A DNA stretch of 10,451 nucleotides from the NCBI GenBank assembly GCA_020217165.1, contig JAIWOE010000043.1, forward strand, positions 1-10,451. The letters are read 5' to 3'. Both the position numbers and the translations under genes were made by a program. Below, one piece after another: positions 1-6,905 of this stretch; within the stretch, counting starts at the first letter, position 1, and every line of letters begins with the position of its first letter. This DNA is from Desulfovibrio sp. (GTDB lineage: Bacteria > Desulfobacterota > Desulfovibrionia > Desulfovibrionales > Desulfovibrionaceae). The notes beneath the pieces are model-generated. The model did not search any database, was not told where the DNA came from, and was given only the letters and a program-made list of their open reading frames with translations.

Positions 1-418
1 GCGGTTCTCCCCCACCGTGCTCTGCTCGGGGCATCCCACCGAGGCCCAGCTGGAGGCCTGCGCCCGCGAGGGGGTGGAGGTGGTCATCAACCTCTGCCTG
101 CACGGCCAGGACTACAGCCTGCCTGACGAGTCTGGCCTGCTGCGCCGGCTGGGGGTGGAATACATCCATATCCCGGTCGTCTGGGACGCGCCCACCCGCG
201 AGGATGTGGCCCGATTCTTTGAGGCCATGCACGCCACCGCCGGCCGCAGCACCCTGGTGCACTGCGTCAAAAACATGCGGGCGACGGCTTTCCTGGCCCT
301 GTTCGCCATCCACCAGGGCGGCGATCGCGAGCACTGGCTGTGGTGGATCCGCGAGACCTGGGAACCGGATGAGTACCCGGCCTGGGCGGGGTTGCTGGAA
401 CAGTGCCTGGCGGCCTGA
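1..418 (+). CDS. Protein tyrosine phosphatase-like protein (5' end missing)
   Basis: This is the C-terminal part of a small cytoplasmic phosphatase-fold protein. The reading frame is open to the left edge of the window (first full codon at base 2), so the true start lies upstream. A GTG at 17 is an internal codon that could only be a start by coincidence, because coding-like residues (RFSPT) precede it. The recognisable P-loop is LVHCVKNMRATAF, with the HC...R part at bases 260-280; the Cys would be the nucleophile and the Arg the phosphate-binding residue. The upstream YIHIPVVWDAPT segment matches the strand and acid-loop region of the bacterial family of PTP-like proteins that carry an HCxxNxR signature. 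The P-loop is CX4R rather than the classical CX5R. The gene ends with TGA 16 bases before the convergent panD stop. The substrate is unknown, and catalytic activity is inferred from fold family only. Confidence 0.75.
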   Translation, partial: RFSPTVLCSGHPTEAQLEACAREGVEVVINLCLHGQDYSLPDESGLLRRLGVEYIHIPVVWDAPTREDVARFFEAMHATAGRSTLVHCVKNMRATAFLALFAIHQGGDREHWLWWIRETWEPDEYPAWAGLLEQCLAA

Positions 419-434
419 TCCGCGCAACGCTCCC

Positions 435-785
435 CTATTGCGGCGTGACCATCACATTGCCCGGCCCGCAGATAACTATTTTGGGAGCGAGGGTCGGCAG
501 CTCCTCGCAAGTCAGGTAGCCATAGGCCGCGATGATGACCCGCTGGCCCGGCTCACCCTTACAGGCGGCGGCGCCGTTGAGGCAGATCTCACCGGGCTTG
601 CCCTCAATGGCGTAGGTGGTCAGGCGTTCACCGTTGTCCACATTGTAGACATCCACCTGTTCAAAGGGAGCGATGTCCGCTGCCCGCAACAGGTCCGGAT
701 CAATGGAAATGGAACCGATGTAGTCGCGGTCCGCGCCGGTGAGCATGGCGCGGTGGATCTTGGCGCGAAGAAAGCAACGCAGCAT
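435..785 (-). CDS. panD: Aspartate 1-decarboxylase (pyruvoyl enzyme precursor)
   Basis: PanD converts L-aspartate to beta-alanine, the precursor of the pantothenate half of coenzyme A, in the cytoplasm. The 116-residue product begins MLRCFLRAKIHRAML, the usual PanD start. All hallmark positions agree with the E. coli numbering: Lys9, Tyr22, the Gly24-Ser25 self-cleavage site that generates the pyruvoyl group, Arg54 and Tyr58, plus the NGAAA segment. The ATG at 785 was chosen because family homology begins there; an in-frame GTG at 833 would add 16 unrelated residues. No strong Shine-Dalgarno site is visible; the best is a weak purine stretch (ACGGACTC). It lies 70 bases downstream of the ATPase gene on the same strand, so it may be the last gene of the transporter operon. 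Its 3' end converges on the phosphatase-like gene with 16 bases between, with only a weak 5-bp inverted repeat (423-427 / 438-442) there. Confidence 0.95.
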   Translation of the reverse strand: MLRCFLRAKIHRAMLTGADRDYIGSISIDPDLLRAADIAPFEQVDVYNVDNGERLTTYAIEGKPGEICLNGAAACKGEPGQRVIIAAYGYLTCEELPTLAPKIVICGPGNVMVTPQ

Positions 786-812
786 GGGATGAGTCCGTCG
801 TTGAATCGCAAA

Positions 813-834
813 GGTGGGAAGCCGGGAGCCCACC
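813..834 (-). promoter_or_regulatory. Small hairpin in the ATPase-panD gap
   Basis: GGTGGG (813-818) can pair with CCCACC (829-834) around a 10-base loop, and the minus-strand transcript continues with TTTGCG. The T run is too short for a confident terminator, so this could be a weak attenuator or simply leader structure in front of panD. An alternative pairing is possible between CATGGG (783-788), which includes the panD start codon, and CCCATG (833-838). The two structures share bases and exclude each other. This is direct pairing evidence only; no folding energy was computed. Confidence 0.3.
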
Positions 835-855
835 CATGGCAGGATCCCGGAATAA

Positions 856-1620
856 TTACAGAATCTGACTCAGGAAGAGCTTGGTGCGCTCGTGTTGTGG
901 ATCGGTGAAAAAGTGCATGGGCGTGCCTTCCTCCAGAATGCGGCCCTGGTCCATGAAGAGCACACGGTGGGCCACCTCGCGGGCAAAGCCCATTTCGTGG
1001 GTCACCACCACCATGGTCATGCCGTCGCGGGCCAGATTCTGCATGACGTCCAGCACCTCGCCCACCATTTCCGGGTCCAGGGCCGAGGTGGGCTCGTCAA
1101 AGAGCAGCACCTTGGGGTCCATGGCCAGGGATCGGGCAATGGCCACACGCTGCTGCTGGCCACCGGACAGGCGGTCCGGGTAGGCCTGGGCCTTGTCCGG
1201 AATGCCCACGCGCTCCAGCAGGGCCATGGCTTTGTGCTCGGCCTCGGCCTTGGGGCGTTTCTTGACCACCTGCTGGGCCAGGGTGATGTTTTCCAGCACG
1301 GTTTTATGCGGAAACAGGTTGAAGGACTGGAACACCATGCCCGTTTCCGCCCGCATGGCGTTGATGTTGGTTTTGGGCGAGAGAATGTCCACGCCGTCAA
1401 TCCAGATGTGACCTTCGTCCGCATACTCCAGGCGGTTCAGGCAACGCAGGAAGGTGGACTTCCCCGATCCCGAAGGACCGATGACCACCACCACCTCGCC
1501 GGCGACGATTTCCGCGCTCACCTTGTCCAACGCCACCACCCTGTGCGGCAGGTGGAAAAACTTGGAGATGGCCTCCACGCGAATCATGGGTGTAGATTCT
1601 TTCATCATGATGTCAGCCAT
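856..1620 (-). CDS. Polar amino-acid ABC transporter, ATP-binding subunit
   Basis: This is the cytoplasmic ATPase that powers the adjacent permease (GlnQ/HisP family). In the 254-residue product, all nucleotide-binding elements are intact: Walker [10 protein letters not shown] (48-56), Q-loop with Gln98 in [10 protein letters not shown], signature LSGGQQ (151-156), Walker B LLFDEP (172-177) with D-loop SALDP following, and the switch His208 in VTHEM. The NLFPH and GGQQQR sequences are typical of the polar amino-acid subgroup. The start is uncertain: the ATG at 1620 is used here, but the ATG at 1608 overlaps the permease stop as ATGA, which would fit translational coupling, and family homology becomes clear only from Met12 (1587, MIRVE). 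None has a strong Shine-Dalgarno site. The gene overlaps the permease by 16 bases (or 4 with the ATGA start) and precedes panD. The transported amino acid cannot be read from the ATPase. Confidence 0.95.
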   Translation of the reverse strand: MADIMMKESTPMIRVEAISKFFHLPHRVVALDKVSAEIVAGEVVVVIGPSGSGKSTFLRCLNRLEYADEGHIWIDGVDILSPKTNINAMRAETGMVFQSFNLFPHKTVLENITLAQQVVKKRPKAEAEHKAMALLERVGIPDKAQAYPDRLSGGQQQRVAIARSLAMDPKVLLFDEPTSALDPEMVGEVLDVMQNLARDGMTMVVVTHEMGFAREVAHRVLFMDQGRILEEGTPMHFFTDPQHERTKLFLSQIL

Positions 1621-2621
1621 TTACGTTCAAACCATTGCAGCAGCATGGAAAGGGCGAAGGTCATCACCAAATACAGCATCGCGCACACAAACCACATTTC
1701 AAAGGGTTGCAGGTTCGACGTGATGAGCTCCCGGGTGGCCTTGGTCAGCTCCCTGAGGGCGATGATGCCCAGCAGCGAAGAATCCTTCACCAGACTGATG
1801 AACTGCCCGGCCAGGGGCGGCAGGATGCGACGGATGGCCTGGGGCAGCACCACATGACGCAGGCATTCAAAGGACGTCATACCCAGGGACCGGGCAGCCT
1901 CCACCTGGCCGCGGTGCACGCTCTGGATGCCTGCCCGCACGATTTCCGCCACATAGGCGCCCGTGAACATGGCCATGGAAGCCACGCCATACCACAGGGC
2001 GGAAGGTTGCGGCAGCCCATACTTGCCCAGCAGCTGGTTGATGAGGGTGCCAAACACGAAATACCAGATGTAAATCTGCACCAGCAGCGGAGAACCACGA
2101 ATGAGCTCAATATACGTGATGGCCGTCCATCGCAGGGCCGGGTTGTGGGAAAGCCGTGCCAGACCGGTAAGGACGCCTAGCCCGATGCCGATGACGATGG
2201 ACAGAAAGGAAACCTTGAGGGTGAGCCAGGCAGCTTCCACCATGATGCCCACGTGTTGAACTTCGTGGAAGCCCAGGACATCGCCGGAACTGACCATGTC
2301 TCCCTGGCTTACCCGGAGCTCACCGCCGCCGGGCACGGTGTAGCGCTCCACCTCGCCGTCCAGGCCAGTCACAGTAATGACGGTGCCTGTGGCGCCCTGC
2401 TCAACGGCGGCTATGTCGCCATCGAGCATGGACCTAGTTTCAACCTGTTCAACATACCAAAAATATTGTGGAATTCTGTACCAGCGCCAGACGTAATCCA
2501 CCTGTTTGGTAGCATAATACAGCAGGTATACGGACCCTGCCAGCATGAGTACGAACACGGCGGCCCAGGCTCGGTACCATAGCTTGGAACGTCTTGGGGA
2601 GAGGCCGGAGGAAAGTTGCAT
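1605..2621 (-). CDS. Polar amino-acid ABC transporter permease with N-terminal insert
   Basis: This inner-membrane permease belongs to the HisM/GlnP class. The 338-residue product is long for this class, whose usual length is about 220-250. A first hydrophobic helix (about 17-37) is followed by a roughly 85-residue non-membrane stretch (about 40-123), and then the standard permease core from about 130. The core contains the conserved [12 protein letters not shown] segment (172-183) and the EAA loop (starting EAARSLGM at 241, then [12 protein letters not shown]), the contact for the ATPase. The insert is rich in Gly, Val and Asp, with V-x-x-GD-x-V-x-x-GD-x-L spacing that resembles a barrel-sandwich hairpin; this is pattern resemblance only. 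The ATG at 2621 has no clear Shine-Dalgarno site. It lies 78 bases after the binding-protein stop, with a strong terminator between. Being the only permease gene here, it probably works as a homodimer, as inferred for related single-permease systems. Confidence 0.93.
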   Translation of the reverse strand: MQLSSGLSPRRSKLWYRAWAAVFVLMLAGSVYLLYYATKQVDYVWRWYRIPQYFWYVEQVETRSMLDGDIAAVEQGATGTVITVTGLDGEVERYTVPGGGELRVSQGDMVSSGDVLGFHEVQHVGIMVEAAWLTLKVSFLSIVIGIGLGVLTGLARLSHNPALRWTAITYIELIRGSPLLVQIYIWYFVFGTLINQLLGKYGLPQPSALWYGVASMAMFTGAYVAEIVRAGIQSVHRGQVEAARSLGMTSFECLRHVVLPQAIRRILPPLAGQFISLVKDSSLLGIIALRELTKATRELITSNLQPFEMWFVCAMLYLVMTFALSMLLQWFERKWLTS

Positions 2622-2640
2622 GGGCGGCTCGCAATCCCTG

Positions 2641-2683
2641 AAGAAAACAAGGAAAAAGGAGGGGGCTCCCGGGAGCCCCCTCC
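2641..2683 (-). terminator. Intrinsic terminator after the binding-protein gene
   Basis: Bases 2658-2683 form a perfect 26-base palindrome (GGAGGGGGCTCCC followed by its reverse complement), a very GC-rich stem. On the minus strand it is followed at once by TTTTTCCTTGTTTT, a good U-tract. The stem begins 17 bases after the binding-protein stop codon. This is a textbook Rho-independent terminator inside an operon, and it should cause partial termination and retain high levels of the upstream binding-protein message, possibly also protecting its 3' end. Read-through, or a second promoter, would be required to express the permease, the ATPase and panD. Confidence 0.85.
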
Positions 2684-2699
2684 GCGCTGGTAGTGAGAA

Positions 2700-3515
2700 T
2701 TACTGGATGTCCTTGATCCAGTCCGTGCCCTTGATCCACTTGTTGTAGATGCGCTCGTAGCGGCCGTCGTTCTTCACCTGGGCCAGGAAGTTCTCCAGCC
2801 AGTTCAGGAAATCAGGGTCACCCTTGTTGATGGCCCAGGCCAGGGGCTCATAGGTAAAGGGCTGATCCAGGAAGATCATGCCCGCGGCGGCACCCTGCTG
2901 GGCCATGAGCACCACCTGGTTGGGCTGGTCGTACACGTAGGCGTCGGCCTTGCCATTCATCACTTCCAGGAAGGCTTCCTGTTCGGATTCAAAGGACTTG
3001 TAGGTGGCTTTGGGGATGCGGTTCTTGGCGGCTTCTTCCCCGGTGGTGCCCAGCTTGGAGGTGACGGTGTACTTGGGATCGTTCAGATCCTTGTAGCTCT
3101 TCACCGTGTCCTTATGCTTGGGGTTCAGGATGATGGTCTGGCCCACCACGATGTAAGGAGAGGGGAAGTTCACCTTGAGGTTACGGTCCTGGGTCACGGT
3201 CATGCCGCTCATGATGATGTCGAACTTGTCCGTGAGCAGGGCGGGGATGATGCCGTCCCAGGCAGTGTTCACGGGTACAAACTTCACGCCCATGGCCTTG
3301 GCCATTTCCTTGGCCATGTCGATGTCGAACCCGACGAACTCACCTTTCTGGTTGGTCATTTCGAAGGGCATGTACCCGGCTTCGAACCCGACCCGCAGCT
3401 CGCCGCGTTGCAGGATGCCTTCCAGGGTGGATTTTTTGGCCAGTTCAATGTCCGCGGCCCATGCCTGAGATGCCAGGCCCAGCACCATCACCATCATCAA
3501 CAGCGCCTTGCGCAT
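2700..3515 (-). CDS. Periplasmic amino-acid-binding protein of the ABC transporter
   Basis: This is the solute receptor of the transporter (SBP_bac_3 family), secreted to the periplasm. The 271-residue precursor has a clear Sec signal peptide: positive MRK, a hydrophobic core, and the cleavage site AWA|AD after residue 20. The mature part carries the family signature GFDIDMAKEMAK and the ligand-loop SGMTVTQDR, whose Arg normally holds the ligand carboxylate; an Asp in the later AYVYDQPN segment is a candidate for the amino-group contact. The start at 3515 is favoured over the upstream ATG at 3536: a strong GGAGGA lies 5 bases before it, and the signal peptide then begins properly. The gene follows the zinc-ribbon gene by 27 bases and is closed by a strong terminator. 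The ligand is a polar amino acid; glutamine, glutamate or aspartate are the usual candidates, and the sequence alone does not decide between them. Confidence 0.95.
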   Translation of the reverse strand: MRKALLMMVMVLGLASQAWAADIELAKKSTLEGILQRGELRVGFEAGYMPFEMTNQKGEFVGFDIDMAKEMAKAMGVKFVPVNTAWDGIIPALLTDKFDIIMSGMTVTQDRNLKVNFPSPYIVVGQTIILNPKHKDTVKSYKDLNDPKYTVTSKLGTTGEEAAKNRIPKATYKSFESEQEAFLEVMNGKADAYVYDQPNQVVLMAQQGAAAGMIFLDQPFTYEPLAWAINKGDPDFLNWLENFLAQVKNDGRYERIYNKWIKGTDWIKDIQ

Positions 3516-3542
3516 CGAGGTCCTCCAGGGAAACATGTTGAA

Positions 3543-3695
3543 TTAATAGGATTTTCCTTCCTTGAGCAGCTCTTTGACCACCATCCGCACCTTGCACTCC
3601 GGGCAGACGGGCATTTCTTCCTTTGGAACATAGATTATTTCAGTACGTTGACACTTGGGACAAGCCACTTCCACCGGTTGGTTTTCGCCGTTCAT
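3543..3695 (-). CDS. Small zinc-ribbon protein (50 aa)
   Basis: This short gene has four cysteines arranged as two knuckles, CPKC at residues 12-15 and CPEC at 31-34 (C-x2-C-x15-C-x2-C), the pattern of a zinc ribbon. The rest is charged: an acidic N-terminus and a lysine-rich C-terminal helix (VKELLKEGK). It has no signal peptide or membrane segment, so it is expected in the cytoplasm. The start is well supported: GGAGGG sits 4 bases before the ATG at 3695, and codon use matches the neighbours. It is the first gene of the minus-strand cluster, 27 bases before the binding-protein gene, so the two are very likely co-transcribed. Function is not recognisable. Zinc ribbons of this size can bind nucleic acid, act as partners of larger enzymes, or hold metal. 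The coding call is firm; any role in regulating the transporter is speculation. Confidence 0.85.
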   Translation of the reverse strand: MNGENQPVEVACPKCQRTEIIYVPKEEMPVCPECKVRMVVKELLKEGKSY

Positions 3696-3894
3696 GAGTC
3701 CCTCCGTGACAAAAGCATCATATTTTTACAAAAGATGTCACAGAAACACAAGGGACGCGAGGCCTCCGGGCCACCCTAATTTTCTGTTGGTATTATGTAA
3801 TCCGTTGTGCCATATTGCTGTCACCCTTGTACCCTATCGTTCATGGCACCATTGCCGCCTCAAGCTGCCTGGCGATACTTTTCAGGAGGAAGAG
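3696..3894. promoter_or_regulatory. Divergent intergenic region, zinc-ribbon/transporter versus GAF-gap
   Basis: This 199-base region must hold the promoters for both divergent transcription units. It is more AT-rich than the flanking genes near 3710-3735 and 3778-3800. For the minus strand, possible -10 elements are TATGAT (reverse complement of 3717-3722) and TAAAAA (reverse complement of 3723-3728), the latter 17 bases from a poor TTGTGT -35; either would give a leader of only about 15-20 bases. ACAAAAG occurs twice (3709-3715 and 3728-3734), 19 bases apart start to start, and could be an operator pair. For the + strand a TATTAT at 3791-3796 is the best -10 candidate, without a convincing -35. 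No small gene of its own is evident here. Confidence 0.4.
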
Positions 3895-4455
3895 ATGGAC
3901 CGCTTCGAGCGTTATTTTCGGACCTTGACCGCCGTGGCCAAATGCGTGAACTCCAGCCTGGAACCCTCCCAGGTGCTCAAGGATGTGACGCACCAGGCCG
4001 CCCTGGCCCTGAATGCCAAGGGCTGCACCCTGCGCCTGCTGGACCGCACCGGCAAGCGCCTGCTGCCCGGCGCCGGCTGGGGCCTCTCGGAAACCTATAC
4101 CCGCAAGGGACCGGTGGACCTGGAAAAAAGCCAGGTGGACCGGGAAGCCACCACGGGCAAGACCATTCACCTGGAAGACGCCCAGACCGACCCGCGCTTT
4201 CAATACCGCGATGCCGCCAAGGCAGAAGGCATCGTCTCCGTACTGGTCATCCCCCTCATGGTGGAGGGCAAGGCCATCGGCGCCATGCGCGTGTACTCCG
4301 AAACCAAACGCACCTTTGACGAGCAGGAGCTGGAATTCGCCCAGGCCATCGCGGACCTGTGCGCCATGGCCATCGAAAACGCCCGGCTCCACCAGGCGCT
4401 GAAGACCGATTACGAAATGCTCGTCAAATTCGAATCCCGCATCTTTGAAGACTAA
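3895..4455 (+). CDS. Stand-alone GAF-domain protein
   Basis: The 186-residue cytoplasmic protein consists almost entirely of one GAF domain (about residues 18-165), a small-molecule-sensing fold related to PAS. Supporting features are the helix ERYFRTLTAVAKCVNSSL, the strand TLRLLDRTGKRLL, the central GIVSVLVIPLMVEGKAIGAMRVYSE segment typical of GAF cores, and the closing helix DEQELEFAQAIADLCAMAIENARLHQAL. A short helical tail (about 165-186) follows and could allow dimerisation. There is no kinase, cyclase, DNA-binding or other output domain. The ATG at 3895 is preceded by an excellent AGGAGGA at 3884-3890 with a 4-base gap, so upstream in-frame codons are not used. It ends 15 bases before gap on the same strand, so the two are almost certainly one operon. 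The ligand is unknown. Inference: it senses a metabolite or redox state and acts on GAPDH or its expression through protein contact. Confidence 0.9.
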   Translation: MDRFERYFRTLTAVAKCVNSSLEPSQVLKDVTHQAALALNAKGCTLRLLDRTGKRLLPGAGWGLSETYTRKGPVDLEKSQVDREATTGKTIHLEDAQTDPRFQYRDAAKAEGIVSVLVIPLMVEGKAIGAMRVYSETKRTFDEQELEFAQAIADLCAMAIENARLHQALKTDYEMLVKFESRIFED

Positions 4456-4470
4456 TTCCAGGAGATTCTC

Positions 4471-5487
<1,017 letters not shown>

Positions 5488-5500
5488 GGAACGGTTGCGT

Positions 5501-5515
5501 GCGGGGGCTCCCCGC
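5501..5515 (+). terminator. Short GC hairpin just after gap
   Basis: GCGGGG (5501-5506) pairs with CCCCGC (5510-5515) across a 3-base loop, starting 13 bases after the gap stop codon. It is followed by a C/T-rich tract (CTCCCCTTCCTC) instead of a clean T-run. It could terminate GAF-gap transcripts weakly alone, or act together with the larger hairpin about 20 bases further on. Confidence 0.45.
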
Positions 5516-5535
5516 CTCCCCTTCCTCAATAGCAT

Positions 5536-5578
5536 CGGGCCGGCATTCCCCTGTTCGCATCAGGGGAGCGCCGGCCCG
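5536..5578. terminator. Long hairpin between the convergent gap and glycosyltransferase genes
   Basis: CGGGCCGGC (5536-5544) is the exact reverse complement of GCCGGCCCG (5570-5578), and inside it CCCCTG (5548-5553) pairs with CAGGGG (5561-5566). Together they make a stem of about 15-17 base pairs with one small internal loop and a 7-base apical loop. Being symmetric and placed between two convergent genes, it can serve both strands. There is no T-run on either side, so it is not a classical intrinsic terminator; a role as mRNA 3'-end stabiliser or as an obstacle to convergent transcription fits equally well. Confidence 0.55.
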
Positions 5579-5604
5579 AAATGTCAGGTCGCCTGCGCAA
5601 GGTG

Positions 5605-6828
5605 TCAGCCTGATCTCGAATGCTCGGTGAACAATGCGCGCAGGGTGGCGCAATTGGTCTGCTGATCAAAGAGGGAAAGCACCAGGGCCTTGGCGGCATT
5701 GGCCAGACGCAGGGCCCCGGCCCGGTCGGCCAGGGTCTGCTGCAAGGCGGCGGCCAGGGCCTTCGGGTTGCGCTGGGGCACCAGCCGGCCAGTCTCCCCC
5801 TCGCGAATCACCTCGCCAATGCCCGAGCAGTCCGTGGCCACCACGGGCACGCGGTGGGTGCAGGCCTCCATGATGACGTTGGGGATGCCGTCACGATCCC
5901 CATTCTTGCCCACCACCGAAGGCATGACGAAGCAGTCGGCCTGGTCCAACAGGCGGGAGACCTCCTCGTGCGTCACAAAGCCGGGGAACTGCACGCGATC
6001 CGTCAGGTCCATTTCCTTGACCAGCTGCTTGAGGGCTGCCTCCTCCCCGCCGGAGCCGGCCAGGGTCAGCAGAAAGTCCACCTCCTGCCCTTTGAGGATG
6101 GCGCAGGCCCGCAGCAGGTCGTCAAACCCCTTGGTCCTGACAAAGCGGCCAATGGCCAGGATGCGTACCGGCGGCGTCATGAACACCGGGGCTTCATCGG
6201 CTGGAATCAGGGTGACTGCATTGTACACATTGAGGATTTTATCCTGATGCGCCACCGGCACCAGGGAACGCAGGTAGGCCACGTTGGACTGCGTGTTCAC
6301 CCGCACGAAGGCCGCCCGGGCAATCTTGGCCTGCAGGGCCTGCTCCGGAGGATAGATGTCGCCGGCGCGGGCGGCAAAGCTGAAGGGGATGCCCGTGAGT
6401 CGTGAGGCCACCATGGCTGCCATGGCCGGCCCCGTGGCCCAGGGCGCGTGGATGTGGGTGATGCCCTGCTCCTGGAACACCCGCGCCAGACGAAAGCCGG
6501 CGTGCAGGGCCCAGAGGTTCTCGCCCGTGCGCTCCAGGGTCCGGAACCCCAGCCGGGCAAAGGCCAGGCACTCCTTGACGGCGGCGGCGTCCCGCTTCCA
6601 CCAGTACCGCTCGTCGGCCACGCCACGGGAAAGGTGGCGCAGGCCAAGACGCGTGACCGTGGCAGCGAAGGCCTGCATTTCCTTGGAAAAATGCTTTCGC
6701 AAGGGACCGTACAGGGCAGTGGGCAGGATGTGCATCCCCTGCTCCCGGAGGCAGAGGATTTCCCGCATAATGAATGTTTCCGATGGCTTGGGTAGCCACA
6801 ACGAAATGTAGGCAACGCGAGGGTGCAT
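5605..6828 (-). CDS. Glycosyltransferase family 4 (GT-B fold)
   Basis: The 407-residue cytoplasmic or membrane-associated enzyme transfers a sugar from a nucleotide-activated donor onto a glycan or lipid acceptor. The N-terminal half holds the PSETFIMREI segment common in exopolysaccharide and colanic-acid type transferases (WcaL/AmsK-like). The C-terminal half shows the GT4 donor site: VRILAIGRFVRTKGFDDLLRA, then GDRDGIPNVIMEA (about 310-322), where Asp313 and Glu321 form a D-x7-E version of the usual E-x7-E motif, and then SGIGEVIREGETG. The start at 6828 (MHPRVAYISLWLP) was chosen because GT4 homology begins there; a further 21 codons upstream look unrelated. Its Shine-Dalgarno site is weak (GAAGA). 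It lies 77 bases after rnr on the same strand and could be transcribed with it, but no polysaccharide cluster is visible here. Donor and acceptor are unknown. Confidence 0.88.
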   Translation of the reverse strand: MHPRVAYISLWLPKPSETFIMREILCLREQGMHILPTALYGPLRKHFSKEMQAFAATVTRLGLRHLSRGVADERYWWKRDAAAVKECLAFARLGFRTLERTGENLWALHAGFRLARVFQEQGITHIHAPWATGPAMAAMVASRLTGIPFSFAARAGDIYPPEQALQAKIARAAFVRVNTQSNVAYLRSLVPVAHQDKILNVYNAVTLIPADEAPVFMTPPVRILAIGRFVRTKGFDDLLRACAILKGQEVDFLLTLAGSGGEEAALKQLVKEMDLTDRVQFPGFVTHEEVSRLLDQADCFVMPSVVGKNGDRDGIPNVIMEACTHRVPVVATDCSGIGEVIREGETGRLVPQRNPKALAAALQQTLADRAGALRLANAAKALVLSLFDQQTNCATLRALFTEHSRSG

Positions 6829-6905
6829 GATGTGTCTTCGGTAGGCGTGATGGGGAAGCGGCCTTGTACGTGAAAACGGCGCGCCTGCCAATGGCTCCCT
6901 GTCGG

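Noticed and set aside
204..908. A 234-codon + strand open frame spanning the phosphatase end and panD
   Set aside because: It overlaps two recognised genes in other frames and shows no family resemblance.
892..1857. A 321-codon + strand open frame across the ATPase and permease genes
   Set aside because: It is the mirror of real ABC-transporter genes; its His-rich composition comes from the opposite strand's codon bias.
3800..3822. A GTGCCA / TTGC pattern suggesting a sigma-54 promoter
   Set aside because: On the minus strand TGGCAC lacks GC at the required -12 spacing, and on the + strand the TTGC lacks a matching -24 element.
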